DNA from: Scatomorpha sp964535405
GTDB lineage: Bacteria; Bacillota; Clostridia; Oscillospirales; Oscillospiraceae
Assembly: GCA_964535405.1 (NCBI GenBank)
Contig: CAZHUG010000050.1
Coordinates: forward strand, 1-16,180
Length of the DNA: 16,180 bases
Direction: 5' to 3'
In this document: positions 6,579 to 14,400 of the stretch, one piece after another
Position numbering within the stretch: position 1 is the stretch's first letter
How the letters are laid out: the number at the start of each line of letters is the position of its first letter
Notes under the pieces: model-generated
Told to the model about the DNA's origin: nothing
The model's database searches: none
The model's input: the letters and a program-made list of their open reading frames with translations, nothing else
Position numbers and translations under genes: made by a program

Positions 6579-8324
6579 TCAAGGCAGGGTAAACTCCTTG
6601 AGATACTCGGCGTAGCGTTCGCGGAAGAGCCCATCATCCGACGCCTTGAGCTTGTCCAGATATATGTGTGCATCATAGGCGCTGCGCTCTGCTTGTACTA
6701 TACAGATTGCAATATTCGAGCAATGGTCGGCAACGCGCTCAAGATCGGTTATGAGATCCTGCAAAACGAAGCCGAGCAGCGTTGTGCACTCGCCGCGCTG
6801 GAGTCTGGCAATATGTCTCGATTTCATCTGCTCGGTGAGGCCGTCTATGACCTCCTCCAGAGGCTCAACCCGCCTGGCAAGCTCCGCATCGTTATCGCTG
6901 AAGGCACGTGCGGTAATGGTCACAATCTCGCGCACGGCTGAATACATGACATTAAGTTCCTGCTCTGCAATGTCAGAAAAGCGCAGGTTCTTGCGCTGTT
7001 TTTCCTGAGCGGTCTCAGCCACATTCTGGGCATGGTCACTTATGCGCTCAAAATCACCGATACACTGGAGCAGACGCGACAATTCCCTTCTGTCGTCGCC
7101 GTTTAGCTGTGTTCCGGAGAGCTTTGCCATGTATGTACCCAGCCTGTCCTCATACCTGTCAACCGTATCCTCGGCAACAGAAACCTGACGCAGGGCAGTG
7201 TCATTAAACTTCACCAGCAGGTCAAGCGCGCGGACGATATTGTTGCAGGCAATCTCACCCATCTCACGGCTGAGCTCCGTGCAGCGGCCCACCGCCACTG
7301 CAGGTGTTCTGAGCAGACGCTCATCTAAAAGCTGTAGCTTTTCTTCCTCTGCGCCGTCGGGGATGAGTTTTTTTGATATGGCAATGAGCTGATCTACAAA
7401 CGGGAGTAATATAACCGCAATTATTATCTTGTAGATCGTGTGGGTCGCGGCTACGGAGACGTAACCCATTCGCATTGAGGCCAGTTGCGGGCTCCAAATA
7501 GTGTTAATTGCAGACCACGCAATCTGGACTATGATCGCGCCGATGAAGTTATACAAAATTGCAATAAAAGCCGCGCGGCGCACGTCCCTGCTGCCGCCTG
7601 CAGCAGATATAAGCACGATCACCATTGCGCCGATGTTAATGCCCAGTATGATCGGCAGGGCAGTTTCAAATTTCACATCACCGACGGCGGAAACAGCCTG
7701 CAGTATGCCGATCGAGGCCGAGGATGACTGTGTCACGACGGCGACAACAAAGCCAATGACTATGCCGATGAACGGGTTTGAAAACAAGGTCAGCATTTTT
7801 GCGAATTCCACGGTCCCTGTTATCGGCTTTAGTGCCGCGCTCATGAAATTCATGCCATACATAAGGACGGAAAAGCCCAGCATTATGAGCGCCACGTCCT
7901 TTTTGCGATCGCTCTTTGTGACCATCAGCATCATCGCACCCACAATGGCAAGCAGAGGCACAAAGCTGTCCGGATTCAAAAGCCTCAGGAAAAACGACTG
8001 TCCCGATATGCTGTTCAGGCTCAGTATCCAGGCCGTGGCGCAGGTGCCGATATTTGCACCCATAATGACCGCAACAGCACTTTTTAAAACAACAATTCCA
8101 GAGCTGACAAAGCCCAGCACCATGACACTGACAGCCGCCGAGGATTGGATCACCGCGGCAACGCCCGTACCAAGCGCCAAGCTCTTCAGCTGATTTGAGG
8201 TGATGTTCTCGAGCACGGTTCTCAAACCACCGGCCTCACGACCTATCGCCTCGCCCATTATGCGCATCCCGAACAGGAACAGCGCAATGCCTCCTAAAAA
8301 TTGAAAAACTCCAAAAATATCCAT
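6579..8324 (-). CDS. Na+/phosphate cotransporter family protein with C-terminal PhoU-like domain
   Basis: This is a 581-residue membrane protein of the Na/Pi-cotransporter (NptA/YjbB) type. The N-terminal half has two inverted transporter repeats, each with a QSS signature: VIQSSAAVSVMVLGF (Q60-S62) and VTQSSSASIGILQA (Q199-S201), followed by GANIGTC (89-95) and GINIGAM (228-234). From about residue 340 there is a helical PhoU-like domain with its two metal-binding repeats DFERISDH (424-431) and DLERVADH (527-534). Bacterial members are linked to phosphate import or efflux; the direction here is unknown, and the PhoU part suggests regulation by phosphate status. I chose the ATG at 8324 because it begins the first membrane helix (MDIFGVFQFLGG) and has GGTGAGAG just upstream. 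A TTG 22 codons earlier would lie inside the promoter. The gene is monocistronic: its own promoter precedes it and it faces the importer operon convergently. Confidence 0.92.
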   Translation of the reverse strand: MDIFGVFQFLGGIALFLFGMRIMGEAIGREAGGLRTVLENITSNQLKSLALGTGVAAVIQSSAAVSVMVLGFVSSGIVVLKSAVAVIMGANIGTCATAWILSLNSISGQSFFLRLLNPDSFVPLLAIVGAMMLMVTKSDRKKDVALIMLGFSVLMYGMNFMSAALKPITGTVEFAKMLTLFSNPFIGIVIGFVVAVVTQSSSASIGILQAVSAVGDVKFETALPIILGINIGAMVIVLISAAGGSRDVRRAAFIAILYNFIGAIIVQIAWSAINTIWSPQLASMRMGYVSVAATHTIYKIIIAVILLPFVDQLIAISKKLIPDGAEEEKLQLLDERLLRTPAVAVGRCTELSREMGEIACNNIVRALDLLVKFNDTALRQVSVAEDTVDRYEDRLGTYMAKLSGTQLNGDDRRELSRLLQCIGDFERISDHAQNVAETAQEKQRKNLRFSDIAEQELNVMYSAVREIVTITARAFSDNDAELARRVEPLEEVIDGLTEQMKSRHIARLQRGECTTLLGFVLQDLITDLERVADHCSNIAICIVQAERSAYDAHIYLDKLKASDDGLFRERYAEYLKEFTLP

Positions 8325-8361
8325 TCTCTCACCGTTTGCCCATAATAATCTTTTTAGATAG

Positions 8362-8390
8362 ATTATACCTTTTCCCGGGTAATGCGGCAA
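8362..8390 (-). promoter_or_regulatory. Sigma-A promoter of the Na/phosphate transporter gene
   Basis: On the minus strand TTGCCG (8385-8390) is separated by exactly 17 bases from a perfect TATAAT (8362-8367). The predicted start near 8355 leaves a leader of about 30 bases before the ATG at 8324. Placing the promoter here rules out the earlier TTG start at 8388-8390. Confidence 0.75.
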
Positions 8391-8399
8391 CTGACAGAG

Positions 8400-8416
8400 C
8401 GTTAAATCTATGTAAA
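8400..8416 (-). promoter_or_regulatory. Possible PhoP-box-like direct repeat upstream of the phosphate transporter promoter
   Basis: Read on the minus strand, TTTACA (8411-8416), five bases (TAGAT) and TTAACG (8400-8405) form two hexamers with an 11-base period. Bacillus-type PhoP boxes are TTAACA-like hexamers separated by about 5 bases. The pair ends 9 bases upstream of the -35 (about -45 to -61 from the predicted start), a typical activator position. Only two units are visible and the match is imperfect, so this is a suggestion, not a firm call. Confidence 0.35.
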
Positions 8417-8417
8417 G

Positions 8418-8458
8418 TTTGACCCGCTTATCTTAAATTTTAAGATAAGCGGGTCAAA
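8418..8458. repeat. 41-base palindrome between rimM and the phosphate transporter gene
   Basis: Two perfect 20-base arms (8418-8437 and 8439-8458; the left arm begins TTTGACCCGCTTATC) flank a single unpaired T. It starts 12 bases past the rimM stop. It may end the ylxM-to-rimM transcript, but it is not a canonical intrinsic terminator: the T run is on the 5' side of the stem on the minus strand and the 3' side reads AAACTTTACA. It could instead be an operator or an RNA 3'-end structure. Confidence 0.7.
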
Positions 8459-8470
8459 AATATGCGCAAG

Positions 8471-8956
8471 TCACATGCCCTCAATGAGTCTGACAGTCAC
8501 AACTCCGGCCTCGACATCTGTTTTTAGCACAAATTCCGGCACAGCCGGGATGAGGTGTTCAGTCTCGCCTCGAACCACATATATCATTGATGCCGGTGTC
8601 TCCATGGCTTCAACCAGCTTGCCGATCTCGGCCCCGGACTCGTCAACAACAACAGAGCCGATTATATCCTGTATAAAGAACACGCCCTGGGGCAAATCCA
8701 CATCGTCGCGGCTTATAGATACCTTCCGACCCTTTAGCCGCATCGCGTCGTTAATATTGCCGATAGACTCAAACTGCACCAGCAACATACCCTTGTGCTG
8801 TCTGTTAGAGACAACTTTCATTGCTTTTTCGTCTATATACAGCGTTTTAAAAGAGCTTAGAAACTCAGCGGAATCCGTCCAAGGCTGAATTTTGACTTCG
8901 CCATTTATGCCATGAGTGTTCACGATCTCCCCGGCGGGGACAAATTTCTCTTTCAT
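8471..8956 (-). CDS. rimM: Ribosome maturation factor RimM (16S rRNA processing)
   Basis: This is a 161-residue cytoplasmic protein that binds ribosomal protein S19 in the head of the 30S subunit and assists 16S rRNA maturation. The N-terminal RimM beta-barrel begins with the conserved PAGEIVNTHGINGEVKIQPW motif. The C-terminal PRC-barrel contains FFIQDIIGSVVVDESGAEIGKL and ends with the family signature HLIPAVPEFVLKTDV and VRLIEGM. The length is normal, slightly short. The ATG at 8956 is preceded by a weak GGTGAT. It is the last gene of the operon here: trmD and rplS, which commonly follow rimM, are not present, and the next gene downstream is a separately promoted phosphate transporter. The link to the upstream rpsP and khpA genes is standard for the phylum. 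Confidence 0.95.
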   Translation of the reverse strand: MKEKFVPAGEIVNTHGINGEVKIQPWTDSAEFLSSFKTLYIDEKAMKVVSNRQHKGMLLVQFESIGNINDAMRLKGRKVSISRDDVDLPQGVFFIQDIIGSVVVDESGAEIGKLVEAMETPASMIYVVRGETEHLIPAVPEFVLKTDVEAGVVTVRLIEGM

Positions 8957-8982
8957 AATATCACCAGCTTCATATATTAGGC

Positions 8983-9015
8983 GAGCGCGAGGCGGGCACT
9001 GCCCATCTCGCGCTC
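8983..9015 (-). other. Strong intercistronic RNA stem-loop between khpA and rimM
   Basis: GAGCGCGAG (8983-8991) pairs with CTCGCGCTC (9007-9015), and inside it GGGC (8994-8997) pairs with GCCC (9001-9004) around a 3-base loop, leaving only a 2x2 internal mismatch. On the transcribed strand it is followed by GCCTAATATATG, with no U tract, so it is not an ordinary terminator. A role in mRNA processing, stability or reduced downstream expression is likely but inferred. Confidence 0.65.
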
Positions 9016-9022
9016 TTTAATC

Positions 9023-9253
9023 TCAGTCCATTATTTCGACAGAGACTCTTTTGCCCTTTCGCTGGGCAACGGCCCTCATGAGGATGCGGATCTCTTTGAC
9101 GATCCGACCCTGACGGCCAATGACCTTGCCCATATCGCCCTCGGCGACCCGGACCTCGAAGATGGTCTCGCCTTCGGCATTGCGCTCGGTCACAGAAACC
9201 TGATCGGGATCATCCACCAGGTTCTGCACAATATAGGTCAATAATTCTTTCAT
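9023..9253 (-). CDS. khpA: KH-domain RNA-binding protein KhpA
   Basis: This is a 76-residue single type-II KH-domain protein (YlqC/KhpA). The RNA-contacting GxxG loop is in GKVIGRQGR (G46-G49), preceded by the beta strand FEVRVAEGDMG and followed by the helix IVKEIRILMRAVAQRKGKRVSVEI. In Streptococcus and relatives KhpA pairs with KhpB and binds many RNAs, affecting cell division and elongation; the khpB partner is not in this window. The position between rpsP and rimM is the standard Firmicutes order. A GAGGAGAG ribosome binding site precedes the ATG at 9253, which lies 15 bases after the rpsP stop. The 66-base gap to rimM holds a strong stem-loop. Confidence 0.94.
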   Translation of the reverse strand: MKELLTYIVQNLVDDPDQVSVTERNAEGETIFEVRVAEGDMGKVIGRQGRIVKEIRILMRAVAQRKGKRVSVEIMD

Positions 9254-9268
9254 TTGACTCTCCTCGTC

Positions 9269-9505
9269 TTAAGCCTCGGCCTTCTTCAGCAGGGCCCTGA
9301 CGGTATCGGTCGGCTGAGCGCCGTTGGATATCCAGTACTTAGCACGCTCGGTGTCAACCTTGAGCTTGTCCGCATCTGCCAGGGGATCGTAGGTGCCTAT
9401 CTCCTCAATGAATCTGCCATCACGAGGGGAACGGGAATCTGCGACAACAATTCTGTAGTAGGGAGACTTCTTTGCGCCCATTCTGCGTAGTCTGATCTTT
9501 ACCAT
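9269..9505 (-). CDS. rpsP: 30S ribosomal protein S16
   Basis: This is a 78-residue basic ribosomal protein of the small subunit body, important for early 30S assembly. It shows the universal start MVKIRLRRMGAKKSPYYRIVVADSRSPRDGRFIEEIGTYDP (written here as one recognised block of family motifs: KIRLRRMG, PYYRIVVADSR, RDGRFIEEIGTYDP) and the ERAKYWISNGAQPTDTVRALLKK tail. Length is normal. A strong GGAGGTGA lies 7-8 bases before the ATG. It follows ffh after 60 bases, a gap containing an AT-rich stem-loop, and is followed by khpA, matching the expected operon order. Confidence 0.98.
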   Translation of the reverse strand: MVKIRLRRMGAKKSPYYRIVVADSRSPRDGRFIEEIGTYDPLADADKLKVDTERAKYWISNGAQPTDTVRALLKKAEA

Positions 9506-9537
9506 TTATTTTCACCTCCATATTTAATCTGCGTATA

Positions 9538-9560
9538 ATTATCAATTTGCTATTGATAAT
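9538..9560. repeat. AT-rich inverted repeat in the ffh-rpsP gap
   Basis: ATTATCAAT (9538-9546) and ATTGATAAT (9552-9560) are perfect inverted copies separated by 5 bases. No GC-rich stem or T tract follows, so termination is unlikely. On the minus strand a weak promoter-like pair overlaps it (TTGTTA at 9560-9565, 16 bases, GATAAT at 9538-9543), which could give extra transcription of rpsP. That reading is speculative. Confidence 0.45.
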
Positions 9561-9565
9561 AACAA

Positions 9566-10924
9566 TTAAAAGCCCGGGAAACCGCCCATGCCGGGCATTG
9601 GGCCGCCCATCTTGCCAAACTTCTTCTTTTTTCCGCCGCCGGACATCTGCTTAACCATTTGGAGCATCATGTCGTATTGCTTGAGAAGTCGGTTGACCTC
9701 CATAACGCTTGTGCCGCTGCCGGCAGCAATGCGCTTTTTGCGTGAGTTGCCGAGAATATTTGGATTCTCGCGCTCTCTTGCGGTCATTGAGAGGATTATG
9801 GCCTCGGTATGAGCCATGGCCTTTTCGTCCACCTTTGCACCCTTGAGCGCCTTGGAGTTCATTCCGGGTATCATTCCCGCTATATCCTCCAGCGAGCCCA
9901 TGCTCTTGAGCTGGACAAGCTGGTCGTAGTAGTCAGTCAGAGTAAATTTGTTCTGGCGCAGACGCTCAGCCATCTCTGCGGCTTTTTTCTCGTCAAGCGA
10001 ATGCTCCGCCTTCTCAATGAGGGACAAAACGTCGCCCATGCCGAGGATTCGTCCAGCCATGCGGTCCGGATAGAAAGGCTCAAGCTGGTCGAGCTTCTCT
10101 CCGACACCGGCAAACTTGATGGGCTTACCCGTCACCGCGGTGACAGACAGTGCCGCGCCGCCGCGAGCGTCGCCATCGAGCTTTGTCAGCATAAGTCCGG
10201 TAATATCAAGCGCCTCGTTGAATGCCGTTGCGGCATTCACAGCATCCTGACCGGTCATTGCATCTATAACCAGCATGATTTCAGCCGGGTTTGTGGCTTC
10301 CTTGATGTTCTTCAACTCGTCCATGAGCTCTTCATCTATATGCAGACGACCCGCAGTGTCCAAAAACACCAGATCGTTGCCATATTTTCTGGCGTGATCA
10401 AGTCCGGCCTTGGCAATCTCCACCGGGTCGCCCTGACCCATCTGGAAAACCGGAACTCCAAGCTGTTCACCCACGGTCTCAAGCTGCTTTATTGCCGCGG
10501 GGCGATATACGTCACAGGCCACGAGCAGCGGGCGCTTGCCCTGCTTTTTCATATATGCCGAAAGCTTCGCGCCGTTTGTCGTCTTGCCCGCACCCTGAAG
10601 TCCGACAAGCATGACCACAGAGGGCGATTTTGACGAGATGTTTAGCTTCTGGTTCTCACTGCCCATGAGAGCGCAAAGCTCTTCATTGACGATTTTGATA
10701 ACCATTTGCGCAGGGGTCAGGCTCTCCATAACATCTGCGCCGCGCGCGCGCTCAGAGACCTTTTTTACAAAATCCTTGACAACCTTATAGCTGACGTCAG
10801 CCTCTAAAAGCGCAAGGCGAACCTCACGCATGGCATCGTTGATGTCCTGCTCACTGAGTCGTCCCTTGCCGCGCAGTTTTTTGAATGTTGCATTTAATTT
10901 TTCGGAAAGGCTCTCAAAGGCCAT
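9566..10924 (-). CDS. ffh: Signal recognition particle protein Ffh (SRP54)
   Basis: This is a 452-residue GTPase that, with 4.5S/6S RNA, binds signal sequences on ribosomes and docks with FtsY at the membrane. The order is an N helical bundle (1-85); a G domain with P-loop GLQGAGKTT (108-116), DTAGRLH (189-195), TKLDGDARGG (247-256) and GVGEKLDQLEPFYPDRMAGRILGMGD (split motif around 273-298); then the Met-rich M domain (about 300-452) with the RNA-binding SRKKRIAAGSG segment and a GGPMPGMGGFPGF end. The usual TTTxxKLA after the P-loop reads TTNGAKLS here, a mild change outside the nucleotide-contacting residues. GGAGGG precedes the ATG; the gap from the ylxM stop is 12 bases. Expression comes from the consensus promoter upstream of ylxM. 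Confidence 0.98.
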   Translation of the reverse strand: MAFESLSEKLNATFKKLRGKGRLSEQDINDAMREVRLALLEADVSYKVVKDFVKKVSERARGADVMESLTPAQMVIKIVNEELCALMGSENQKLNISSKSPSVVMLVGLQGAGKTTNGAKLSAYMKKQGKRPLLVACDVYRPAAIKQLETVGEQLGVPVFQMGQGDPVEIAKAGLDHARKYGNDLVFLDTAGRLHIDEELMDELKNIKEATNPAEIMLVIDAMTGQDAVNAATAFNEALDITGLMLTKLDGDARGGAALSVTAVTGKPIKFAGVGEKLDQLEPFYPDRMAGRILGMGDVLSLIEKAEHSLDEKKAAEMAERLRQNKFTLTDYYDQLVQLKSMGSLEDIAGMIPGMNSKALKGAKVDEKAMAHTEAIILSMTARERENPNILGNSRKKRIAAGSGTSVMEVNRLLKQYDMMLQMVKQMSGGGKKKKFGKMGGPMPGMGGFPGF

Positions 10925-10936
10925 GTGTTCCCTCCG

Positions 10937-11287
10937 TTATTCCGCAAGTGCTTGTATCTTCTCAATGCAGCGCGCCGCTGTCTGGCTGGCCGCCTCATCA
11001 GGCGAGTCCAGCAAATTTGAGAGCTCGTGGCTCAGCTGCGCCAAAACCTCACGCCGCTGGGTAAAGCGTCTCAAGATGCCTGTCTTGCGCTCCGTCTCGT
11101 GCAGAGTTTGATCGGCACGTCTTATGACATCCCAGACCCCCTGACGGCTGATGCCGCCCGTTTCCGCGATCTCGGCCAGAGACAAATCTTCGTTGTAGTA
11201 GAGGTCAAAATACTCACGTTGCTTCTCGGTCAGCAGCTCGCCGTAAAAATCGAACAGCATAGTTCTCAACACGGTGTCGTCCGCCAC
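10937..11287 (-). CDS. ylxM: SRP-associated HTH protein YlxM (UPF0122)
   Basis: This is a 116-residue sigma-70 region-4-like helix-turn-helix protein. The recognisable core is LLTEKQREYFDLYYNEDLSLAEIAETGGISRQGVWDVIRRA, seen as TEKQREYF, then LSLAEIAE, then GISRQGVWDVI, followed by a charged helical tail. YlxM is encoded next to ffh throughout Firmicutes and in Streptococcus has been reported to interact with SRP components and influence the pathway; its exact job is less clear. I chose the GTG at 11287 because AGGAGG lies 7 bases upstream (11295-11300) and VADDTVL begins the conserved region. An ATG eight codons earlier (11311) would leave a leader of only about 14 bases with a poor site. It is the first gene of the ylxM-ffh-rpsP-khpA-rimM operon; the often-present ftsY does not precede it. 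Confidence 0.9.
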   Translation of the reverse strand: MADDTVLRTMLFDFYGELLTEKQREYFDLYYNEDLSLAEIAETGGISRQGVWDVIRRADQTLHETERKTGILRRFTQRREVLAQLSHELSNLLDSPDEAASQTAARCIEKIQALAE

Positions 11288-11331
11288 AGTATCGCCTCCT
11301 GTGTAAAACATTTTCCCTTTACAGCTTGATT

Positions 11332-11360
11332 ATTATACATGCCGTCTGTCATGCTGTCAA
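11332..11360 (-). promoter_or_regulatory. Perfect consensus sigma-A promoter of the ylxM-ffh-rpsP-khpA-rimM operon
   Basis: On the minus strand TTGACA (11355-11360) and TATAAT (11332-11337) are both exact consensus hexamers, separated by exactly 17 bases. The predicted start near 11325 gives a leader of about 38 bases to the GTG of ylxM. Such a strong promoter fits a constitutively and highly expressed SRP and ribosome-assembly operon. Confidence 0.88.
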
Positions 11361-11370
11361 GGGTTTTCAG

Positions 11371-11399
11371 TTAACAGCTTCTACGCATTCTTGTATACG
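11371..11399 (+). promoter_or_regulatory. Candidate promoter of the glucan synthase gene, back-to-back with the ylxM promoter
   Basis: TTAACA (11371-11376, five of six consensus bases) is followed after 17 bases by TATACG (11394-11399, four of six). The predicted start near 11406 leaves about 48 bases to the ATG at 11454. Its -35 lies 10 bases from the -35 of the divergent ylxM promoter, so the two may compete. Later AT-rich hexamers (TATCAT 11421, TATGAT 11430) lack a matching -35. Confidence 0.4.
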
Positions 11400-11453
11400 A
11401 TTTGCCTATCCGGGGAAAATTATCATTTATATGATTTATTGGAGGTACGTGAC

Positions 11454-14400
11454 ATGCCTGAATCAATGAGCGGGCTTTATATATCGCTTGACAAGCTCCT
11501 ATCCTTTGGTGAAAACACTGCCCGGCGTCTGGCACCAAGCGGCTTTATAAACGGCCGGACTGTGGCGCATGATGCCCTGGAGACTCTGGACAAACTCCGG
11601 CGCGTGCACGACAATCTGGAGCGGGAATATCGCCGAGGTGCGGCCTCCGGGGCCGCAGAATGGTTGCTTGACAACTGGTATCTGGCCCAGCGTGAATGCC
11701 GCGGTGCCGCTGCAGACATATCCGGAGCAGGAAAACTGCGCGCCTGCCGCGATGGTGCACTTTTAATTGAGACTGCCGGCGCTCTTGTGCGCTCAGGCAT
11801 CTCGGAGGTCACGCTCGAGCGCATGGAGCTGTTTTTAACCGGCTTTCAAAGGGTTCTGCCGCTCTCTCGCGCGGAGCTCGCCCTTCTGGCCCCGGCTCTG
11901 CGCTGTGCGCTGGTGTCCGAGCTGACACGCATTGCAGCAGATCTGGATGCTCCCGGCGCAGCCGCTGCAATAGGTGCGGCGTTTTCTTCACTTCGGCTTC
12001 TGGCGACGCTTGACCTGTCGAAGCTCATCGACAGCATTGATTTGACCGAGGCCATACTGCGCCACGACCCGGCGGGAATCTATCCGCTCATGGATGAGCG
12101 CACTCGTGATATGTACCGCCACCGCGTGACAGAGCTCGCAGACGAGCGCGGCACAGATGAGCAAAAACTTGCCCGCGCGGTTTTGGCGCTCGCTGAGAGA
12201 TCCGAGGGCGACGGCGCACACGTTGGCTACTGGCTTTTCACCCGACCGATGGGTGATCGCATTGCACCAAAGGGCGGCGCCTGCTATATTGCGGCCTCGC
12301 TTCTCATCACCCTGTTTCTATCGCTGCTCGGCGGCTTCATGACAAGAAGCGTGGCGGCATTTTTCCTCTTGCTTATACCGGTTTCAGAGCTTGTTAAAAG
12401 CTGCCTGGACTTCATACTGCTGCGGTTTTTACGCCCGCGGCTTTTGCCGCGCATGGAGCTGCTGGAGGGCGTTCCCGCTGAGGGCAAGACCATCTGCGTC
12501 ATCTCCTGCCTGCTCACAGGTGCCCAATCAGCCAAAGCACTCGCCCGCGGCCTGGAGGAATATTCCCTCGCCAACCGCGACTGTGGCAGCAATCTTCTTT
12601 TCGGACTGCTTGCCGACCTGCCCGAGGCAGGCGAGCGGACTCAAACCGGTGACGAGGAGGCAATTGAGGCGGCTACCGGGGCGATTGACAGACTAAACAA
12701 AAAGTACGGCGGCGGCTTCTACCTTCTGTTTCGCCGCCGCAGCCTCTCCACACGGGACGGGCGCTGGATGGGCAGAGAGCGCAAGCGCGGCGCGGTCGAG
12801 GCTCTTGCCGAGCTCATCAGCGGTGACGCTTCAGGTGCACTGAGCGTGCTGTCTGGCAACCCAGACGAGCTGACGGGCTGTCGGTATATCTTGACTCTGG
12901 ACTCTGATACGAAGCTCCTGCCCGGTGCGGCAAGAGAGCTTATCGGTGCTATGCTCCACCCCCTAAACAGACCCAAAATTGACAAAAGGCGTCTTGCCGT
13001 CAGCTCGGGCCACGCCATAATTCACCCGCGCATGGGCGTAGATCTGCCCTCCGCCACCAAGACAAGCTTCTCACGCGCCTTTGCAGGCCAGGGCGGAATT
13101 GACCCCTACGGCTCTGCCTGCGGCGAGGTCTGGATGGATCTGTCCGAACACGGCGGCTTTGCCGGCAAGGGCATAATTGACGCCGAAGCCCTGCTCACCT
13201 GCTGCTCCGGCCTGCCTGAAAACCTCATTTTATCCCACGACGCCATAGAGGGCGCTCTTCTGCGCGGCGGCTATATGAGCGATACTGAGCTCGTTGACGG
13301 CTTTCCCGCCTCTCCCCTGTCCTATTTTAAACGCATGCACCGCTGGACTCGCGGCGACTGGCAGAATATATCCTTTATCGCTTCAAGGCGTTTTTCGGAC
13401 ATCGACCGCTGGAAGCTCCTGGACAGCCTGCGCAGAAGCCTCGTCGCACCGCTGAGTTTTCTTTCAATGCTGTTGGCATTTTTCATGCCCCGTCCCGCCA
13501 CGGTGCTTGCAGCCGCGCTCGCGCTCGGCGCGCTGTGTTTTCAGCTTCTGCCTGCCATCACAAGCGCATTGACCCGTCCCGGCAGGGCGAGGTATCACAG
13601 CACGGTGCTCCACGGTCTCGGCGGCTCAATAGTCACAGTTTCACTCAGACTCATATTGCTGCCGTGGGAGGCAGTTGTCAGTGCCGGCGCAATTTTTGCA
13701 GCTCTATGGAGAATGATAATTTCCAAGAAAAATTTGCTTTTATGGCAGACCGCAGCTCAGAGTGACGGCGGCAGGCGCGGAATTTTCGCCTATCTTCACG
13801 CCATGTGGCTGCCCTGCCTTATCGGGCTTCTTTGCGCTGCACTCTCCACTTCAATTATCGGCCGCGCCGCGGGCATCATCTGGTTTCTCTCGCCCTGTCT
13901 CGCCCTTTCAATCGGGAAGTCCGCAAAGCCGGGCAAGCTGTCCGAAGGTGATCAGGACTTTCTTTTAAAGCAGGCAACAGATATCTGGGCGTATTTTGAC
14001 AGGTTTTGCGCTGCACCTGATCACTATCTGCCGCCTGACAACTGGCAGGATCAACCGCCAATCGGCCTTGCCCACAGAACCTCGCCCACCAACATCGGCC
14101 TTGCGCTGACCTCCTGCCTTGCCGCAGCCGACCTCGGCGTTGCATCAAGTGAGCGGGCTGTGGAGCTCATAGAGCGCATCCTGGGCAGTGTGGAGCGCCT
14201 TCCCAAGTGGAAGGGGCACCTCTATAACTGGTATGACACCCGAACACTGAAATGCCTCAATCCCAAATACGTCTCCACCGTAGACAGCGGCAACTTTGCC
14301 GCCTGCTTGATCGCAGTGTCCGCGGGTCTTGTGGAATATGGTCGGGCAGACCTCGCCCGACGCGCGCGCTCACTCTACGACGCTATGGACTTCCGCCCCC

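Noticed and set aside
6489..6941. 150-codon open frame on the plus strand running through the terminator
   Set aside because: It crosses the end of the permease gene and the palindromic terminator and is antisense to the PhoU part of the transporter; no start signal.
7501..8193. 230-codon open frame on the plus strand
   Set aside because: It lies antisense within the Na/phosphate transporter gene, whose motifs are clear. The translation is a threonine-, methionine- and proline-rich mirror of a membrane protein.
8325..8390. TTG start for the Na/phosphate transporter, 22 codons upstream
   Set aside because: The TTG is part of the -35 hexamer and the extension spans the TATAAT box, so it would not be transcribed.
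9809..10633. 274-codon open frame on the plus strand
   Set aside because: It is exactly antisense to ffh, has no ribosome binding site, and its translation is low-complexity mirror sequence rich in H, C and L. ffh is certain, so this is a shadow.
11288..11311. ATG start for ylxM, eight codons upstream of the GTG
   Set aside because: It lies about 14 bases from the predicted transcription start, and the AGGAGG ribosome binding site falls inside this extension at proper distance for the GTG.
11477..12592. Several minus-strand open frames of 60-115 codons opposite the glucan synthase
   Set aside because: They are Arg/Ser/Ala-rich shadows produced by the GC-biased codons of the large plus-strand gene; none has a recognisable domain or ribosome binding site.
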